DNA of 64,000 nt from Rhizophagus irregularis (GCF_026210795.1 NC_089448.1:682001-746000); one strand, 5' to 3'; shown: positions 1 to 12,580, counted from the first letter of the stretch. Numbers and translations: made by a program. The notes: generated by a model not told the origin, from the sequence alone.

Positions 1-638
1 ATTGTAACATATCAGAAGAATTTACGTAATCATCATAAAATTCATCAATAAAACCAAAATGTCATAACCGGTATCGAAAAAAAGAGCATATTGGAACTTC
101 GCAGGTTAAATTTTTATAGATGTCCAGACTACTATCACCATATAGTTTTTCTCCATTCAATTCAATAAAGTCAAAAACAGCACTTTTGTCCTTAAAATTT
201 AATCAAGCTTCTTTCTCCCATAATAATTAATTCGTTTAAAACGCATATTCATGTGTCAATTGTTCATGTGAAAATTCTCGTTGCACAATCGGACTATCCT
301 TCGACCAAAAAAATGCATCAGACAAATATTCATATATACTGACATACTGTACCGCTTACGCAGTAAAATAACCTATCAGTTATCCATATAAACTCATGCA
401 ATTAATTTGGCCAAGACAATAAATTAATGAATAGTGATTATGAAAATTGCCGCGAATAGTCTTATAGCGACGCGTGCGACATTGATATTTATAAATAGAG
501 CAATAGAGCTTGAAAATTTCACTACCAAAAAAAAAAAAATCAAAAAAAAAGAAAAAGAACCACTTAAAAAAAATAAAAAAATAAAATAAACCCTCAAAAA
601 AAAAAATTTTTTTTTCAAAAATCATTTACATCATAAAT
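1..638. other. Gene-free AT-rich stretch
   Basis: I see no supported gene here. The stretch ends in A-rich and T-rich runs at about 528-625, just before a small ORF, which may be its leader or promoter. ORFs antisense to these runs are Phe/Lys-rich translations of homopolymers and are not believed. Confidence 0.5.
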
Positions 639-872
639 ATGGCTACTTCACGATCTTATCGGCGTATACCTCGTGCCCTTAATCCCACTAACTTGAACCA
701 ACAAAGTAGGCAACTTCAACAACAAAATTTGAACCTAATTAGAAGAATTCGACCGCGACCTATCTCTCGACGTCTTCATGTTCAAAATATTAACATGATT
801 ATCAGTCTCCCACAACAACAAAGCAATTTTCCAAATGTTGATTCTTTTTTTAACGGGATTTCGTTTCCTTGA
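639..872 (+). CDS. Small Gln/Arg-rich hypothetical protein
   Basis: This is a single-exon ORF of 77 residues that starts at the first ATG after an A/T-rich leader. The protein is rich in Arg (RRIPRAL, RRIRPRPISRR) and Gln/Asn (QQSRQLQQQN), has no predicted membrane segment and no recognised domain. Its base composition is less AT-rich than its surroundings, which is the only sign of coding. It could be a lineage-specific small basic protein or a chance ORF. No partner gene is obvious, since the next gene (HAUS3-like) starts about 480 bp downstream on the same strand. Confidence 0.35.
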   Translation: MATSRSYRRIPRALNPTNLNQQSRQLQQQNLNLIRRIRPRPISRRLHVQNINMIISLPQQQSNFPNVDSFFNGISFP

Positions 873-1350
873 TAAAGAGATTACGAAAAAAATTTTACCC
901 TTGGACGCTACAGTTTAATATTTATAGTAAATTTTCTTCATTTTTATTTATAGAATTAATTTAATATTCACCAATTAAATCTAAATGCATGTAATTTAAA
1001 TCATACATATGCAATATTTATTATTTTTAAATTACATTAATTACTTTACTACACAAATAAGGTCAATAAGGTTTAAGACATAGAAATAACAATAATCTTT
1101 TATATTTTAAATTGATCATTGAAATAGAATAAATCATTGAAATAGAATAAATAAATACTTTCTTTATTGCTTAATTTTGCCATGATTTCAAGTGAAACAG
1201 TTGACAGATCATCCAAAAGATAAATCATAAATTCACGTGTTGAATATGATCGTCAAACACGAGTATGGTTACCATAAATAGCCATAATAGTAAATCAATT
1301 TAAAATTTTTTTTTTTAAAAAAAAAATGTTCTTCACTTCTTCGTAGAATA
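873..1350. other. Intergenic, upstream of the HAUS3-like gene
   Basis: AT-rich spacer with a short direct repeat around 1117-1152 (attgaaatagaataaa twice). It presumably holds the promoter of the gene starting at 1351. No other feature is supported. Confidence 0.4.
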
Positions 1351-3862
1351 ATGTCCTCATATTCAAACATTTCTAATGTTCGTTCAGCTAAAGAATTTAT
1401 AAATTTCCTAACAAACTTGGATTATCCGGGTGTATCAGATTTACAACCGGAAAAAATATCTTGGGCGTATGAAAATTTAGAAACGCGTAATATACTCAAT
1501 TGGTTATGTACGAATATTGATATTGAACAAAACGTTCTTGATGTTAAAGATGATTGGATGTAAGTTCTGTAGATCCACGTATTTATCTGGTATGAACAAT
1601 ATGAATTTAATTCATTTAACAGCATTTATTGATTTTATCTCAGTAACCCTTCCACTTTAAGGAAGACACAGTAGGTATTATATTATTTGAAGAAATTCTG
1701 ACGAAATGGATGTAATTTTTTAATTTATGTTAATTTTTTTAGAAAGGAAATAGAAAGTATCGAAAATGAGGTTGATTCTAAACAAAATTCTCAGGAACAT
1801 TTGTCATATCATATCGAACAACTCGAGTAATTAAAATTATGTTTGATCATTAAATTCTTCTGCTATTTTTTTAACAAATTCAACTATCAAATTTTAGATT
1901 AACCTTAAAAAGTATTGAAGAAAAATATGCAGAGTTAAAAAGAGTTAGTCGTGATCTGGACGAAAAGAACAAAGAGGTTGACAAGAATATTGAACAAGAT
2001 TCTGTCAAGGTTTAAAAAACAAATCCACAATATTATTATTTAGTAAATATTGTTCTTAAATTAATTTTTGTTATTTCTTTTTTAAAAGTATGATGTAGAT
2101 ACCGCAGCAGTGGTAAAAACGGTTGCCCAAGTATTATCGGAAAGGAAATTTTCTGAAGGAAAAGGTGAATACGTGATTTAATGTACTCATTTCATTATGT
2201 TCTTATCTCTTCATTAAATCTATTAAAATTATAGGAAAGCAGCAAAAGAATTTTATATATCAATGCACAGATGAGATTGATGAAATAATGAACTCGGATC
2301 AGTCATTTACAAGCGAATTGCAACAACTTTGCGAGATTTTTTTTTCAAATGTAATGAAGCAATATTTTAGAAAAAGGATTTTTTTTTTAATTCTAAAAAC
2401 TAAATGCTCTTTTATGTAGGAAGATATAAAAAAGTTCCAATCATATAATTTAGCCGATGAAGTCATTCGTCTAAAGAATTTATATCCAAGAACTCAGATA
2501 AAATATATAAAGGCTTCTACTGAATTCGAATATCTATCTACATATTTACGAGTGTTTCAAAATGAAGCTACAAGAGTGAGAATGGATTTTTTCATTCCCG
2601 GCTGCAATGTCTTAAAATCCAATATCGAACAGAATACGAATAAAAATTCTTTACTTAATGAACAAATTAATAATGTTGTGGACTCAATTAATGGCTTATT
2701 AAGTAAACTTACTTATTTAGAAATAGAATCTCCAATATTGACAGCTGATTGCGAAGTTAAATTACAATATCAACAAAACTTTATTGATCAATTGGAAATG
2801 GTATGATTCAGAAACGTTTGTTATTGCTGAATTGATTAGAATCATTGATTTAACTGTTCATTTAGGTTATAGATAGGTTACTACTACAGTATGCACATAA
2901 TGAATTTGTAGCGCAAATTTTCCATATCGAGTTAGATAATCAGAAAGCAGTTCACAGGTTATTGTCAAATTTGAGGGATAAATTGGAACGAAGAGCTGAA
3001 GATTTCAGTAAGCGAATGGTAAATATTTAAGATAAAATATTATTCCTCAACTAATGAAATTAATAATTATTGTAACGTTATTTCCATTTAACAATAGCTA
3101 CTTATGTCCGCGTCAGATTTTGTAGAGCCAACAAGCCATAAAACAATGGTGGAGAGCCGTGATGACTTTCTATTATCTTTGAAAAAAATGTTAAACTTGG
3201 ATCTTTGTGAGTATTTTTATTATATACGTCAAATATTTTAATTGGCATATTCACATGATTTTCACAACGATAGCGACAAGCTATTCAAAAGAGGACAAGT
3301 CATTGCCATTTACTACCTATGATTCTTTGAGAGAAAGATTAAAAGAAGTTGAAAATGCGAGAAACACTTCATTTGATCGTTTTGAACAAGAATGGAAAGC
3401 GCAACAAAAGTTTTTGGAATCTTGGTAATTTTAAATTCATGAATTTATCAAATCTCCAATTTAATTATAAGTTATGATCTAACGTTTAATCTCATAAACC
3501 AGTGGAGAAATTGAAAATTTCCTAACTTCATTATTATATAAAGACTCTAAAACTTCTGAATTTTTAATTACTCCTCAAGTAAGTTTCTTTTTTTTTCTTG
3601 AAAAAATATATAAATATATATATAAATAATACTCTTATTATTAGGAATTGTCAGATTTACAATTTTTACTACGCGCTAAAGCAAATAACATGCAACCTCG
3701 AATTAATCATGCTTCAAAGGTATGGAAAATTAATAAATTAAGTGGGCGATTTCCTTTAACGTTGAAGTTAATTTGATTTTTTTTTATTATTAGAACCTTA
3801 ATCTTCCAGAACACCTGGAATCCGAAAAAGAACGGTTTATTAGATTCTTTGCAGAAAAATAA
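1351..3862 (+). CDS. HAUS3: HAUS augmin-like complex subunit 3 (HAUS3-like)
   Basis: Twelve exons join in one open frame of 536 codons: 1351-1559, 1743-1826, 1898-2009, 2089-2164, 2235-2350, 2420-2800, 2866-3018, 3098-3206, 3274-3424, 3503-3578, 3645-3719 and 3794-3862. All introns are GT-AG and all phases agree. The N-terminal ~65 residues match the HAUS3 family: a YPG turn, WAYENLETRNILNWLCTN, then QNVL, as in the animal 'FLKWFCGNV..QNVLS' block. The remainder is coiled coil. A block near residue 330 (LLLQYAHNEFVAQIFHIEL) resembles the HAUS3 middle region, and the C-terminus ends ERFIRFFAEK. Human HAUS3 is about 600 residues. Augmin recruits gamma-tubulin to spindle microtubules for branching nucleation. 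Family assignment rests on remembered consensus, not on a search. Confidence 0.8.
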
Positions 3863-5938
3863 GTTAGATATTCAAAAAGCTCACAAAATATCGAGAGGAA
3901 AACAATTATATTATAGAAATATTATAGAGGTGGAAGCAGAAATATTAGTAGTTTCTTCTACAAAATGTTTTTATATAAGCCGGTTTAGTTCAGACTAGCG
4001 AGCGATAAAATTTGATTTTGTGGGCATTTTTGTTCATGTCGTACAACATGTCGAGGTATTGTACAGTACATCAACATGTACGTGACTTATAAAAAAATTT
4101 ATATAGAAAAATTATGCATTAAATCCTCTTTCAATCTTGATTTACGGATATACGAATGGTGTTTACGATGAGAAGCATGAAAGAAGGAAAAGCACAAAAG
4201 TTTAATATTAATTTAATTATTAACAAATATGACAGTGCGGAAAAGTATTAACCAACACCTATAAAATATTAGGCCATACTATTGTCAATCTTCTCTAGAC
4301 CGATTAATTTAGTAAAACCATCTTTAGATATTACTTGAGGGAATTTTAAAGCAAGATTTTTTATCTCTTCATAGACCTTAGTTGACATTTTCTTGTATGA
4401 TTTTTTCACATGATCGGTCATCTTTATGTGTTATGAATTGCGTACTGGACGAAAAAATTACGTCAATTATCTGGCGACTGTTGCGTGTGCCCGAAAAATT
4501 GCAAAAAATAGCATCGTCTCAATATGAAATAATGAAACAAATATGCGAATAATTTCTTATTATGATGACAAGTCTTATTTATTTACTATGCTATGCATTA
4601 CTATTTTAGTTATTTCGTATATTATAATTTCACGCATTAGATCATTATCAATCTGTGCAAGGTCCAAATTAGCTTAATCCAACATGATCCTTTATTCTTA
4701 AACATAATTTGCCTGAATTAACATAACTTGAATTCATTCAAGGAATGTAATATTAGTATAATACATCGATGAATGAAAATAGTATACAATATATTAAAAC
4801 TACAAAGCCAAAGATGGGAAGTATCATTCATTTAACTATAATGAATTATTCCTAGCAGATAACAATTAAAGAAATAATAGGTACAGTAGTACCGCAAATT
4901 TGTAATGATAGTTGATGAGATGAGGAAAAAATTAACTATTTTCAACATGAATCGCGACTTTTTAATGAACAATTTAGTTATTCCTTGATCTATATTTACT
5001 GTTACTTCATTCATTGGATCAACTCTGCTCAAAAAACAAGCAAATTAGTATATATTAACCAAGACAAAATATATAATAAAATACTTCCAATTTTTATTAC
5101 AGCTTACTTTGTAGGTAAGAGAATCTTCAAATCAAACCCAGGGGACATGAATTTCTTATTAATTTTCCATATTTATTACTTTCATCATTCCATGAAAACA
5201 TCCTTCTATTTCTAGTAATTTATTGTAATCATTGAAATAATACAAGGAGTATAAATAACAATTGTATAGCTGTAAAATAAAATAAAAAATACGTAAATAT
5301 ACAAAATTGAATGCAAATCCTTTACAACAGAAATAAATAATACAAACTGTGTATCATTTTCATATAACGCATATGGTGATGTTTGTCTTGATGAGGTTGG
5401 TCTTCTGATTGGCTTGGTACTTTTTTCTCTTGTTTCTATTGACAGTTGTTAGTATAGCTTAATAAATTTTAGTAGTAAACATTAAAGTGAGCTTATAACT
5501 TATAACTATCGCTTAGAAAATCTTGAACTTCCGGTTCATTTATGTCTAAAGTTTTTTTGACTTCTCTTGTGCATGTTTGAATATATTAGGATCCTGTAAT
5601 GTTGTATCTAATTGTTGTAAAATCTGAAAATTTCTTCAACACTATCATTTATATATTCAATACGATTATCAGATAAATATTTTCGATAATCTTTTAAGAT
5701 AATTAATTATATGTTCAAATTCCATATTAAATATAAAATAAATCAAGTGATTTATGCAAGTGATTCATTTCATAAATATATGATTATTATCTAATTATTC
5801 TATTATTAAGTGAATGTAGTGAACCATACAAAAATAAATTACAAAAAAATTGGGCATATCCTGTGACACATGAGTTTCTATGCTAGAACTATATATACGA
5901 TTATTTTATCACCCTGCGGTACATCTCCTATCTGCGCA
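3863..5938. other. Intergenic, no supported gene
   Basis: AT-rich DNA with short ORFs on both strands (for example 4832-5032 minus and 4985-5215 plus) that lack codon bias, splice context or any familiar motif. I see no RNA gene or transposon end here. Confidence 0.4.
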
Positions 5939-6660
5939 CTACCCTATCCCACGTTCACACCCAAAAACCTTCACTCCCTTACATGATGATAGGTATGGTA
6001 TAACTCCGATGTACAGGTACGCTGTGACGACTTCATAGAGATAATAGAATATCTTCCCCGCATCTTCTTCCATTTTTTCGTCTGATATTCTGCGCGAAGC
6101 CTGCACGTAATTTATGTTGTAATGCAAATACATCAAAGATATAACGTTAATATATTGCCAAGACTTTGATTTCTCGAAGAAGTTTTCGCCGCAAGATAAA
6201 TTATCCCATACCTTGATTACATTATCGATCCGGCATTTACTTTTTCGCCAAAGATCGCGCATACTAAGTTTCTTATCTGTTTCATCCATGACGATATTGA
6301 TGGAAAGAAGTGCCTTGACATGACGACATACTCATCGCGCATGGTCTCCGGTTATAAGGTACTGTACCTTAGGTGAATGGCCTAACCAGAATCTACGCCA
6401 TGCAGTGCTTGAAAATCTTATTATCTTCTTGGATTGTTTGTTAGTAAGAACAGATTCCTTCAGAATCGAGTCCATATTTCCAATCTTAACTCAAGTAAAG
6501 GTACAAGGAGAACGTCCTCAACTTTTTCTCCTTACATTCCCTAGAGAATTTCGCGAGCCTCCTATTTCCAATCCACAAACGTTCAAACTCTTCTTCAGTA
6601 AAGTCAAGGGAGTATCCCAGTACTTTTCGTTTGTGAATCATTTCTCACCATCCTCGTCAA
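5939..6660 (-). pseudogene. Decayed coding-like region of unknown family
   Basis: The minus strand has a 116-codon ORF (5939-6289; MRDLWRKSKCRIDNVIKVW near its start, then VISLMYLHYNINYVQASRR). Further coding-like text lies upstream at about 6400-6660 (for example FTEEEFERLWIGNRRLAKF), interrupted by stops and frame changes. GC content is higher than the flanks, as for coding DNA. I do not recognise the family. It may be two unrelated remnants. It lies just downstream of the kinesin fragment on the same strand. Confidence 0.3.
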
Positions 6661-6864
6661 AGTCATAAGTCATGTCCCAACAAAAATGAGATAAGTATAG
6701 TAGGAGGAGGAGGAGCATTAATTGGTGCTTTTATAGACAATAAGTATTAGATGTAATGATCTCCTGAGATTTGAAGGATGAAAGCCATCTCACGCGATAT
6801 TCTTTGTTTGAAATTTGAAATTTCCTTAAAATTTTCCTGGTATTTCTCCACGATTGGTATTCCA

Positions 6865-7270
6865 ACAAGAAGTGGACGAGCTATTCTTATTGAGCTTGAA
6901 TTCCCGCCGCGTGCTTACTCTAATCTTTCTCACACCGCTTGCAATTTTGTTTCAAACTCTTGATTTTGAGTGATGAGTTTTGCTTGGGCATCCTGTAATA
7001 AAGCTTCTAAAGCTTGATGGGGGTAAGGAATTTCTTTCAGCAATGACTACTTCTCGTTCTAACGAAGAATTCTGTTAGTTTGAATTTCTTAATACGTTAT
7101 TATGTTTTTCTCGAATTTCAAATAAAGATAATTCTAATTCAACAACTTTCTCACATCTATTCTAAAGATCTCGTATTAAGTCCTTTTTCATAACCTCAAG
7201 ATCTGCTAAATCTTTGATTTACGCATTCCAAATTATTACGATCTTTATTAATTAAATACGCTTTAACCTA
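6865..7270 (-). pseudogene. Fragment of conventional kinesin heavy chain tail
   Basis: Read on the minus strand, this region spells the fungal conventional kinesin (kinesin-1) tail in order: YLINKDRNNLE, ADLEVMKKDLIRDL, NRCEKVVELELSL, REKHNNVLRNSN, NSSLEREVVIAERN, EALLQDAQAKL, then an IAK-like SIRIARPL motif that corresponds to the autoinhibitory 'RIAKPL' of the family. There is a frame change after the first block, a deletion between the LRNSN and EREVVIAER blocks, and stop codons at 'L(stop)NRCEK' and 'QAV(stop)ERLE'. No motor domain is present anywhere in the window. It is therefore a duplicated 3' gene piece that has decayed, not a working gene. Confidence 0.75.
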
Positions 7271-9833
7271 ATCAAATATAAACTTGTTACTGACTATTAT
7301 AGTAAAAAGAAAATTCTTAGGATTATAATTAAAATTACATCTTCATACCTCATTTAAAAATGGTTATTTGAATATTTCAAAGTAACTTTACTCATTTTTC
7401 TCACATAATTCAATTGACCACCTTTTCATGTTGCTGAATATATAGTAAAATTATTACAATCATCTTTTATCCATTTCTTTAATATTATCAAATTTGATTG
7501 TAAGGTAAAGCGTTGTCACCCGTCTGCCACCCGTAATAATTCATTACAACTTTATTTACGCTTGGTTTAGATTTTATCTGTTATTGTGTAAATTTATAAT
7601 TCAATTTGCGATAATTTTCCCTTAATAACATTCTCCTCTATAGTAATTAGGTAATATTCTGACTAACAGAACTAGTATGTTTATGCATTTCCCCTATATT
7701 ACATTCAATACATTATGCACTTTTCATCATAAGAAAAGGCTAAACAATCGAAAGTTTATATTTAATTATTGTGTTATATATATATTTTATTATTTTTTAA
7801 TTTCCATTATTATTTCCTAAATCCCCTATAATTTTTCAAAATCGCCAAACTCCTGAAATTAAGTCCAAAACCGCAGCCTTATATAGTTTTTGGAATAAAC
7901 TATTATACTATCTATGTACTAAATTATATCGATAGACTATTTCTTCCAACTAGTATTGGTCAAATTATTGATCAAATTCTTCTAATTAGTAAAATTGAAT
8001 TTGAGTCATTTGAGTTAAATTTGAATTATTTGAATCAACTTAGCTAGTATTACTCAAATGCTAATTTTCATAAACATCTAGCTTAGAACATTTTAAAATT
8101 CTTTTAATTTAATAAATATTTTATTTATTTTCTAAACTATAGATATAACTGATCTAAATATAAATGGTTATAAATAAATGTAACTAAACTATAGATAATA
8201 TAACTATAAATAAATTATTATGTAATTATAAATTATTATATTTTTTAATTATTTCAGTTTCTTTACCTAAATGTTTATCCATATTCCATTCAGTATTTTA
8301 GTTAAATATTCATCCAATCATATAATTATTATATGACCTATTCTAAACATTACAGTATGTAGTAACGTAATAATGTACTTAACTAATTTGTATGATAATA
8401 GGTTTTTCTTATATTTCAAATCTATTGCAAATTCTTTTTTTTTTCTGAACTGTATAACTGTCAATTATACATTTGATTTACTTTAATTTTTTTTGATCCA
8501 AAAATACACATAAATGCTTCTACAAGTATATTAATCTGTTAGTCAAACAGTTGAGGATTGAAATGTAATAAATGTTAAAGAATTTTTAAATTCTGAAAAA
8601 AATTGTTTTTTTCTTAATAAATTGAAATTGGAATATTAAAAAAGAATAGTATCAATAGTAGAGCTTTTTTTAATATAACTAAAAAGAAACTTTTATCACT
8701 TAATGTAAGATTAAAACTAGTTAAAATATTGCAAAGTTTGTTACTCAGCAAAGTAAATTCTATTATAAAATAGTTTATTGTTTAATTTTGTATATTATTT
8801 AACAGGCTTTAATAAATGATAAATATTGAAAGATCTTAATATTAGTTTATAGATACTTCTTTTTTTTTATTTATTTTATAATATATATATATGTTACCCA
8901 AATTATTTTGGGCTGCTGTAATTATAAGCAAAATTTCAAATTCAATTATGGTATCTCAAATTATTTTAGCACTTTATATAGTAAATTATATATAAACTGA
9001 ATAATTATGGTATTCCAAATAATTTGGACAGCATATATATTTTATAAAATGTAGAATTTACTATCTATTTAATACAATTTTAATTTGTATTTAAAATTAA
9101 TGAAATTTATGAACATTAAAGATATTAATTATATATAGAATTGATGTTAAAGTTCTGTAAAAATAATTATTACAACTCTATATGTATAGTATTATACTAT
9201 CAAACAATTTAATATAAAAAAAACTCAAAGATTTTAAATATTAAGTACAGTCTTCAATAAGAACTATGCATTTCAAAAAAAGAAGTAAATAATGAGCTAG
9301 GAATTTCTATTAGTAATGCAAAAAAAATTCAGCATAATTGCTCATTTACTGGTAATAAAGATTATTGCTCTAAATTAACAAGAAATCTGTTAAAAGACTA
9401 GATCATAAAAATTTAATTCTGAGGTCATATAATTTTAAATAAATTTTATTCAAATACTACTAACAATTTTTTGATGAATTAATTGAATTAAAAAGTAATA
9501 TTTTATTATATATAATTTTTTAATTTATTTTCTTATACTTTTAACAAGTTTGCAACTGGATATTTGAGCATTTAAAACTAGAGTTAGTATTCAGATTAAA
9601 ATAGTTGTAAACAAAAACTTACATCTAATAATTATTACAAATATTCATAATATTTTATTATTTAAGATTTTAAATAATAAAAAGAAAAATAGGTATATAA
9701 AAACAATGATGCAATTTAATTTATTTGCTAGTAAAATTACTTTTTTTGTTAATATTTTTTTATATAATTAAAAAAAAATAATATTGTCAATTGATTAAAA
9801 TATCATTTTATTATTTAATAAATTGATAAATTC
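7271..9833. other. Long AT-rich gene-free stretch
   Basis: Over 2.5 kb of very AT-rich DNA without a credible ORF on either strand. The only structure I see is a possible small inverted-repeat element near 8890-9045, annotated separately. Confidence 0.5.
8890..9045. repeat. Possible small fold-back/MITE
   Basis: The two ends carry inverted copies of a motif like CCAAATTATTTTGG, and each is flanked by TATAT runs. A third, weaker copy of the motif lies in the middle. The AT-rich setting makes chance similarity likely, so this is tentative. Confidence 0.25.
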
Positions 9834-10230
9834 TATATATATTGAATTAATTTTTTTTTTTTTTTTTTTTAAAACTTTATTATAGATGCGATCATGTCTT
9901 ATTATAATCACACTTACTTACATATATAAACTTACAAAATATAAGATAAACAAATACATATAAGAATTAAGCATTATGAAACAAGACTACTTTTCATAAA
10001 GAACAAGTCAACCTGTCACCTAAACAATCACATCATTGTTAAAAACCATGATGCGACCTCAAATTCAAAGGCGACTGTCATGATCTACCTAAAAATTTGC
10101 CCAGTGACCGCCACGATGGAATGCCAAATCATTCCATTTATTCCAATTACTTTCTAACATATTACAGTCAACATTTTTAACACCCACTTCAGTGCGTTTA
10201 CTATGTAACTTAGCTTTTTTATCTTTACCG

Positions 10231-10467
10231 CTAATACCGCACTGCTTTTCTTCCTTTATTTGTAACTCGTTCCTTCCTTGGTTCCCAAATAAGCACTTTT
10301 AATTCTAATAAAACTCTACCAGTTATTTGTTTCAGTACCTTATACAACAATTTTTCTTCAGTTATTTTATAGCACCTTAATAATTCCATTAACTGACAAC
10401 TAATTTGATTCTTCATTAAAAATGTAAAATCATATAAGCGTCCAATGTCCCACATACCGAGCCTCAT
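10231..10467 (-). pseudogene. LINE ORF2 C-terminal remnant
   Basis: This 78-codon remnant lies near the 3' end of the LINE. It reads MRLGMWDIGRLYDF, then ISCQLMELLRCYKITEEKLL and YKVLKQITGRVLLELKVLI. The style resembles C-terminal tails of Rhizophagus-type LINE polyproteins, but that is from memory. Downstream on the same strand, towards 10030, further broken coding-like text (NKWNDLAFHRGGHWANF) can be read. It contains no catalytic reverse transcriptase or endonuclease motif. Position between ORF1 and the poly(A) tail is the main reason to assign it to ORF2. Confidence 0.4.
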
Positions 10468-10675
10468 TAATTTTAATTTTTAATTCATGTATATCTATAT
10501 CATCTCTTGAATATTCTTGTATAATTTTAACTAAGAAACTTTTTAATCGTCTACACGTTATAAATAACGTGCATGTATGATTCTTTCTTTATTAAAAAAG
10601 CTGTATGTACATACTATCGAATACAAAATGATGAACACATATATAATTAATTCTTTAAAACAACTAAAAGAAGTT

Positions 10676-10845
10676 TATATATTTTTCTTTCAAATAAAAT
10701 TTGCCATATGTAAATATAATCAAATATGGAATGGTGTGAAACTAAAAATAAATTCAATAGACAATCTGTCTATATATTTTTCTTTCTAACCAAATAGCCT
10801 TATGTAAATATTATCAGATAAGGAATGATTTAAAATCCTAAAATA
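10676..10845. repeat. Imperfect direct repeat inside the LINE
   Basis: A segment of about 65 bp starting TATATATTTTTCTTTC occurs at about 10676 and again at about 10771. Both copies share TATGTAAATAT..TCA.ATA.GGAATG. It lies in the AT-rich part between ORF1 and the ORF2 remnant and may be a local tandem duplication. Confidence 0.45.
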
Positions 10846-11092
10846 ATTATTCATTTTTTCCCTTTTGATAATTTGTTTCTTCGTAATTAGTCATCCCACA
10901 AAAGAAAATAGAAAAACAAAACAAGAGTAACTAATTACATTTTCATACCTTCTTAACACCACGAGATGCTCTTTATCTTACGAGCTTTTGTATCACACTG
11001 ATCAATAACATAATTATGAGATAAATTAACAAGTCTCTTTCTTCTCATTCCATTACGATATGTCATTAGAGTTTTAAGATCTCTAACACTAT

Positions 11093-12130
11093 TCAACCCC
11101 CTATGAAATTCAGGTCTGGTAATCGGTATTTGTCTGCGTAGTATTTCTTGCCAGGAAGCACGTTATCCTGTTCTCTAATTTCTAGCTCTTGAAAACTTGT
11201 GGTAATATCATTGACCATAATATTCTTACCAGCACTGGTCGATTGTTCAGCCACCTTAATATCTTCGTGTTCGAGAGTGGCTTCTTTTTTTTTCCTTAAT
11301 TCCAGAAAATATTCACAGTTGAAGGAATGGTTAATAAAAATATCTTCTTTCAACATGTTGTATCCTGATCTACTTGTAACTTGATCAAACAGAAACTCCA
11401 ATTCCTTGTTTGATATATAATGTTTCTTGAGAATATCACCTCTTTGTTTCAATCGATGTTTAGAAACTACTGGCTTTGACTCAAATCTATTATTAGTGTA
11501 ATTCCATTTATTCTTGTGAGTTTTGAGGCTATTCGTAAACCTCTTTTTATATTTCTCTTGTTCTTTCATCGTCTTGAACTGTTTGTTAATACCCAAATTT
11601 GAGTATGTAACTAAATAGTTACCTGTGTCACTATGCATTGAAACCTTTTTTGTATAAGTAACGCCTATGCGTTTACTTACTATTTGTTTACTTTGACAAT
11701 AATTTTTAAACGTATTTTGCGTGGGAGGTGTAGGTGTTACTATCACTTTAGAACGACAATTTTGGCATACTTTTCTATTGTTTGACATTACATAAGCACA
11801 GACATTACTACAAAATGAACATGGAATGTAGAATCCCAAATACCATGTTCGTCTACCATGACTAAATTTAATATAAGTTGTAGTTTGTCTGTTCTTTTCT
11901 TGTTTCTTCAATCTATTTTCAATAACTACAAGTTTATCCAATAATAATTGACGTATTCTTAAAAAATACTTGTTTCTAGTTTCTATATCAATAGGTAACC
12001 CACAAAATACACTCGTCAAGTATTTTGAAATCCTGTATTTAGTATTCATCATAGGCCGATCCGAATTAATCAAATAAGGCTTATCATATTTCTTTATTAT
12101 ATGTCTATTGTTGGTAACAATCGTCAACAT
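11093..12130 (-). CDS. LINE ORF1-like protein
   Basis: This is an uninterrupted 345-codon ORF in the 5' half of the LINE. The protein is basic. Around residues 100-125 it has a paired-cysteine cluster, CSFCSNVCAYVMSNNRKVC followed by QNC, which could bind zinc. The C-terminal third is rich in Lys and Asn and then turns acidic. LINE ORF1 proteins typically bind RNA and chaperone the transcript, but sequence identity to a known ORF1 family was not recognised. The call rests on position: it is the first long ORF of an element with a target duplication and poly(A) tail. The start is the first ATG of the frame, and an upstream start is not excluded. Confidence 0.6.
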   Translation of the reverse strand: MLTIVTNNRHIIKKYDKPYLINSDRPMMNTKYRISKYLTSVFCGLPIDIETRNKYFLRIRQLLLDKLVVIENRLKKQEKNRQTTTYIKFSHGRRTWYLGFYIPCSFCSNVCAYVMSNNRKVCQNCRSKVIVTPTPPTQNTFKNYCQSKQIVSKRIGVTYTKKVSMHSDTGNYLVTYSNLGINKQFKTMKEQEKYKKRFTNSLKTHKNKWNYTNNRFESKPVVSKHRLKQRGDILKKHYISNKELEFLFDQVTSRSGYNMLKEDIFINHSFNCEYFLELRKKKEATLEHEDIKVAEQSTSAGKNIMVNDITTSFQELEIREQDNVLPGKKYYADKYRLPDLNFIGG

Positions 12131-12580
12131 ATCTTTCTCTTTCCGTAACGAATTTACATGTAAAAGGATGTAGGACTTTCCTTTTCGGGTAGAGTATATC
12201 GTATCAACCCCGTGTACCGTTTCACTTTTTCTGGACGGAAAAAAGTATAGCCGATAAAAATTTCTTTATTCGGCATCTTTTATCTAATTGGTGCACCGTA
12301 TTTACGCCTTCTTTTGAAAAAATTTCGCAAGAAAACAAAATTTTTATGTCTTTAAAGGACTATTAAGCCCTTGTGAACTTGTTCGAACTGAAAAGAGTGA
12401 TAATAAAAAGTGTGTTGTTTAAACCAAGGAACACTTTTGTCTTAATACTGAAGTGCTATTTTTCTAGTAATTTAACGAGAAAAAAGCGTAATATTTCTTG
12501 TGTGAAAAATGGACGTGAACAGTACAGGAAAGAGTTTTTTTTTTTTCTGTTATAAACCTTTTTATATATATTGAATTAAT

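Larger units (their letters stand above)
9834..12580 (-). mobile_element. LINE (non-LTR retrotransposon) insertion with target duplication
   Basis: The insertion lies on the minus strand. The 18-bp direct repeat TATATATATTGAATTAAT is found at 9834-9851 and again at 12563-12580. The left copy is followed at once by a 20-nt T run (the poly(A) tail of the minus strand), preceded on the transcript side by an AATAAAG-type signal. The element body is 9852-12562, about 2.7 kb. From its 5' end it has about 430 bp of leader, an intact 345-codon ORF (11093-12130), about 600 bp of AT-rich DNA, a remnant ORF (10231-10467) and the 3' end. No reverse transcriptase domain is visible, so most of ORF2 has been deleted. 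The well-matched target duplication suggests a fairly recent insertion. Confidence 0.8.
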
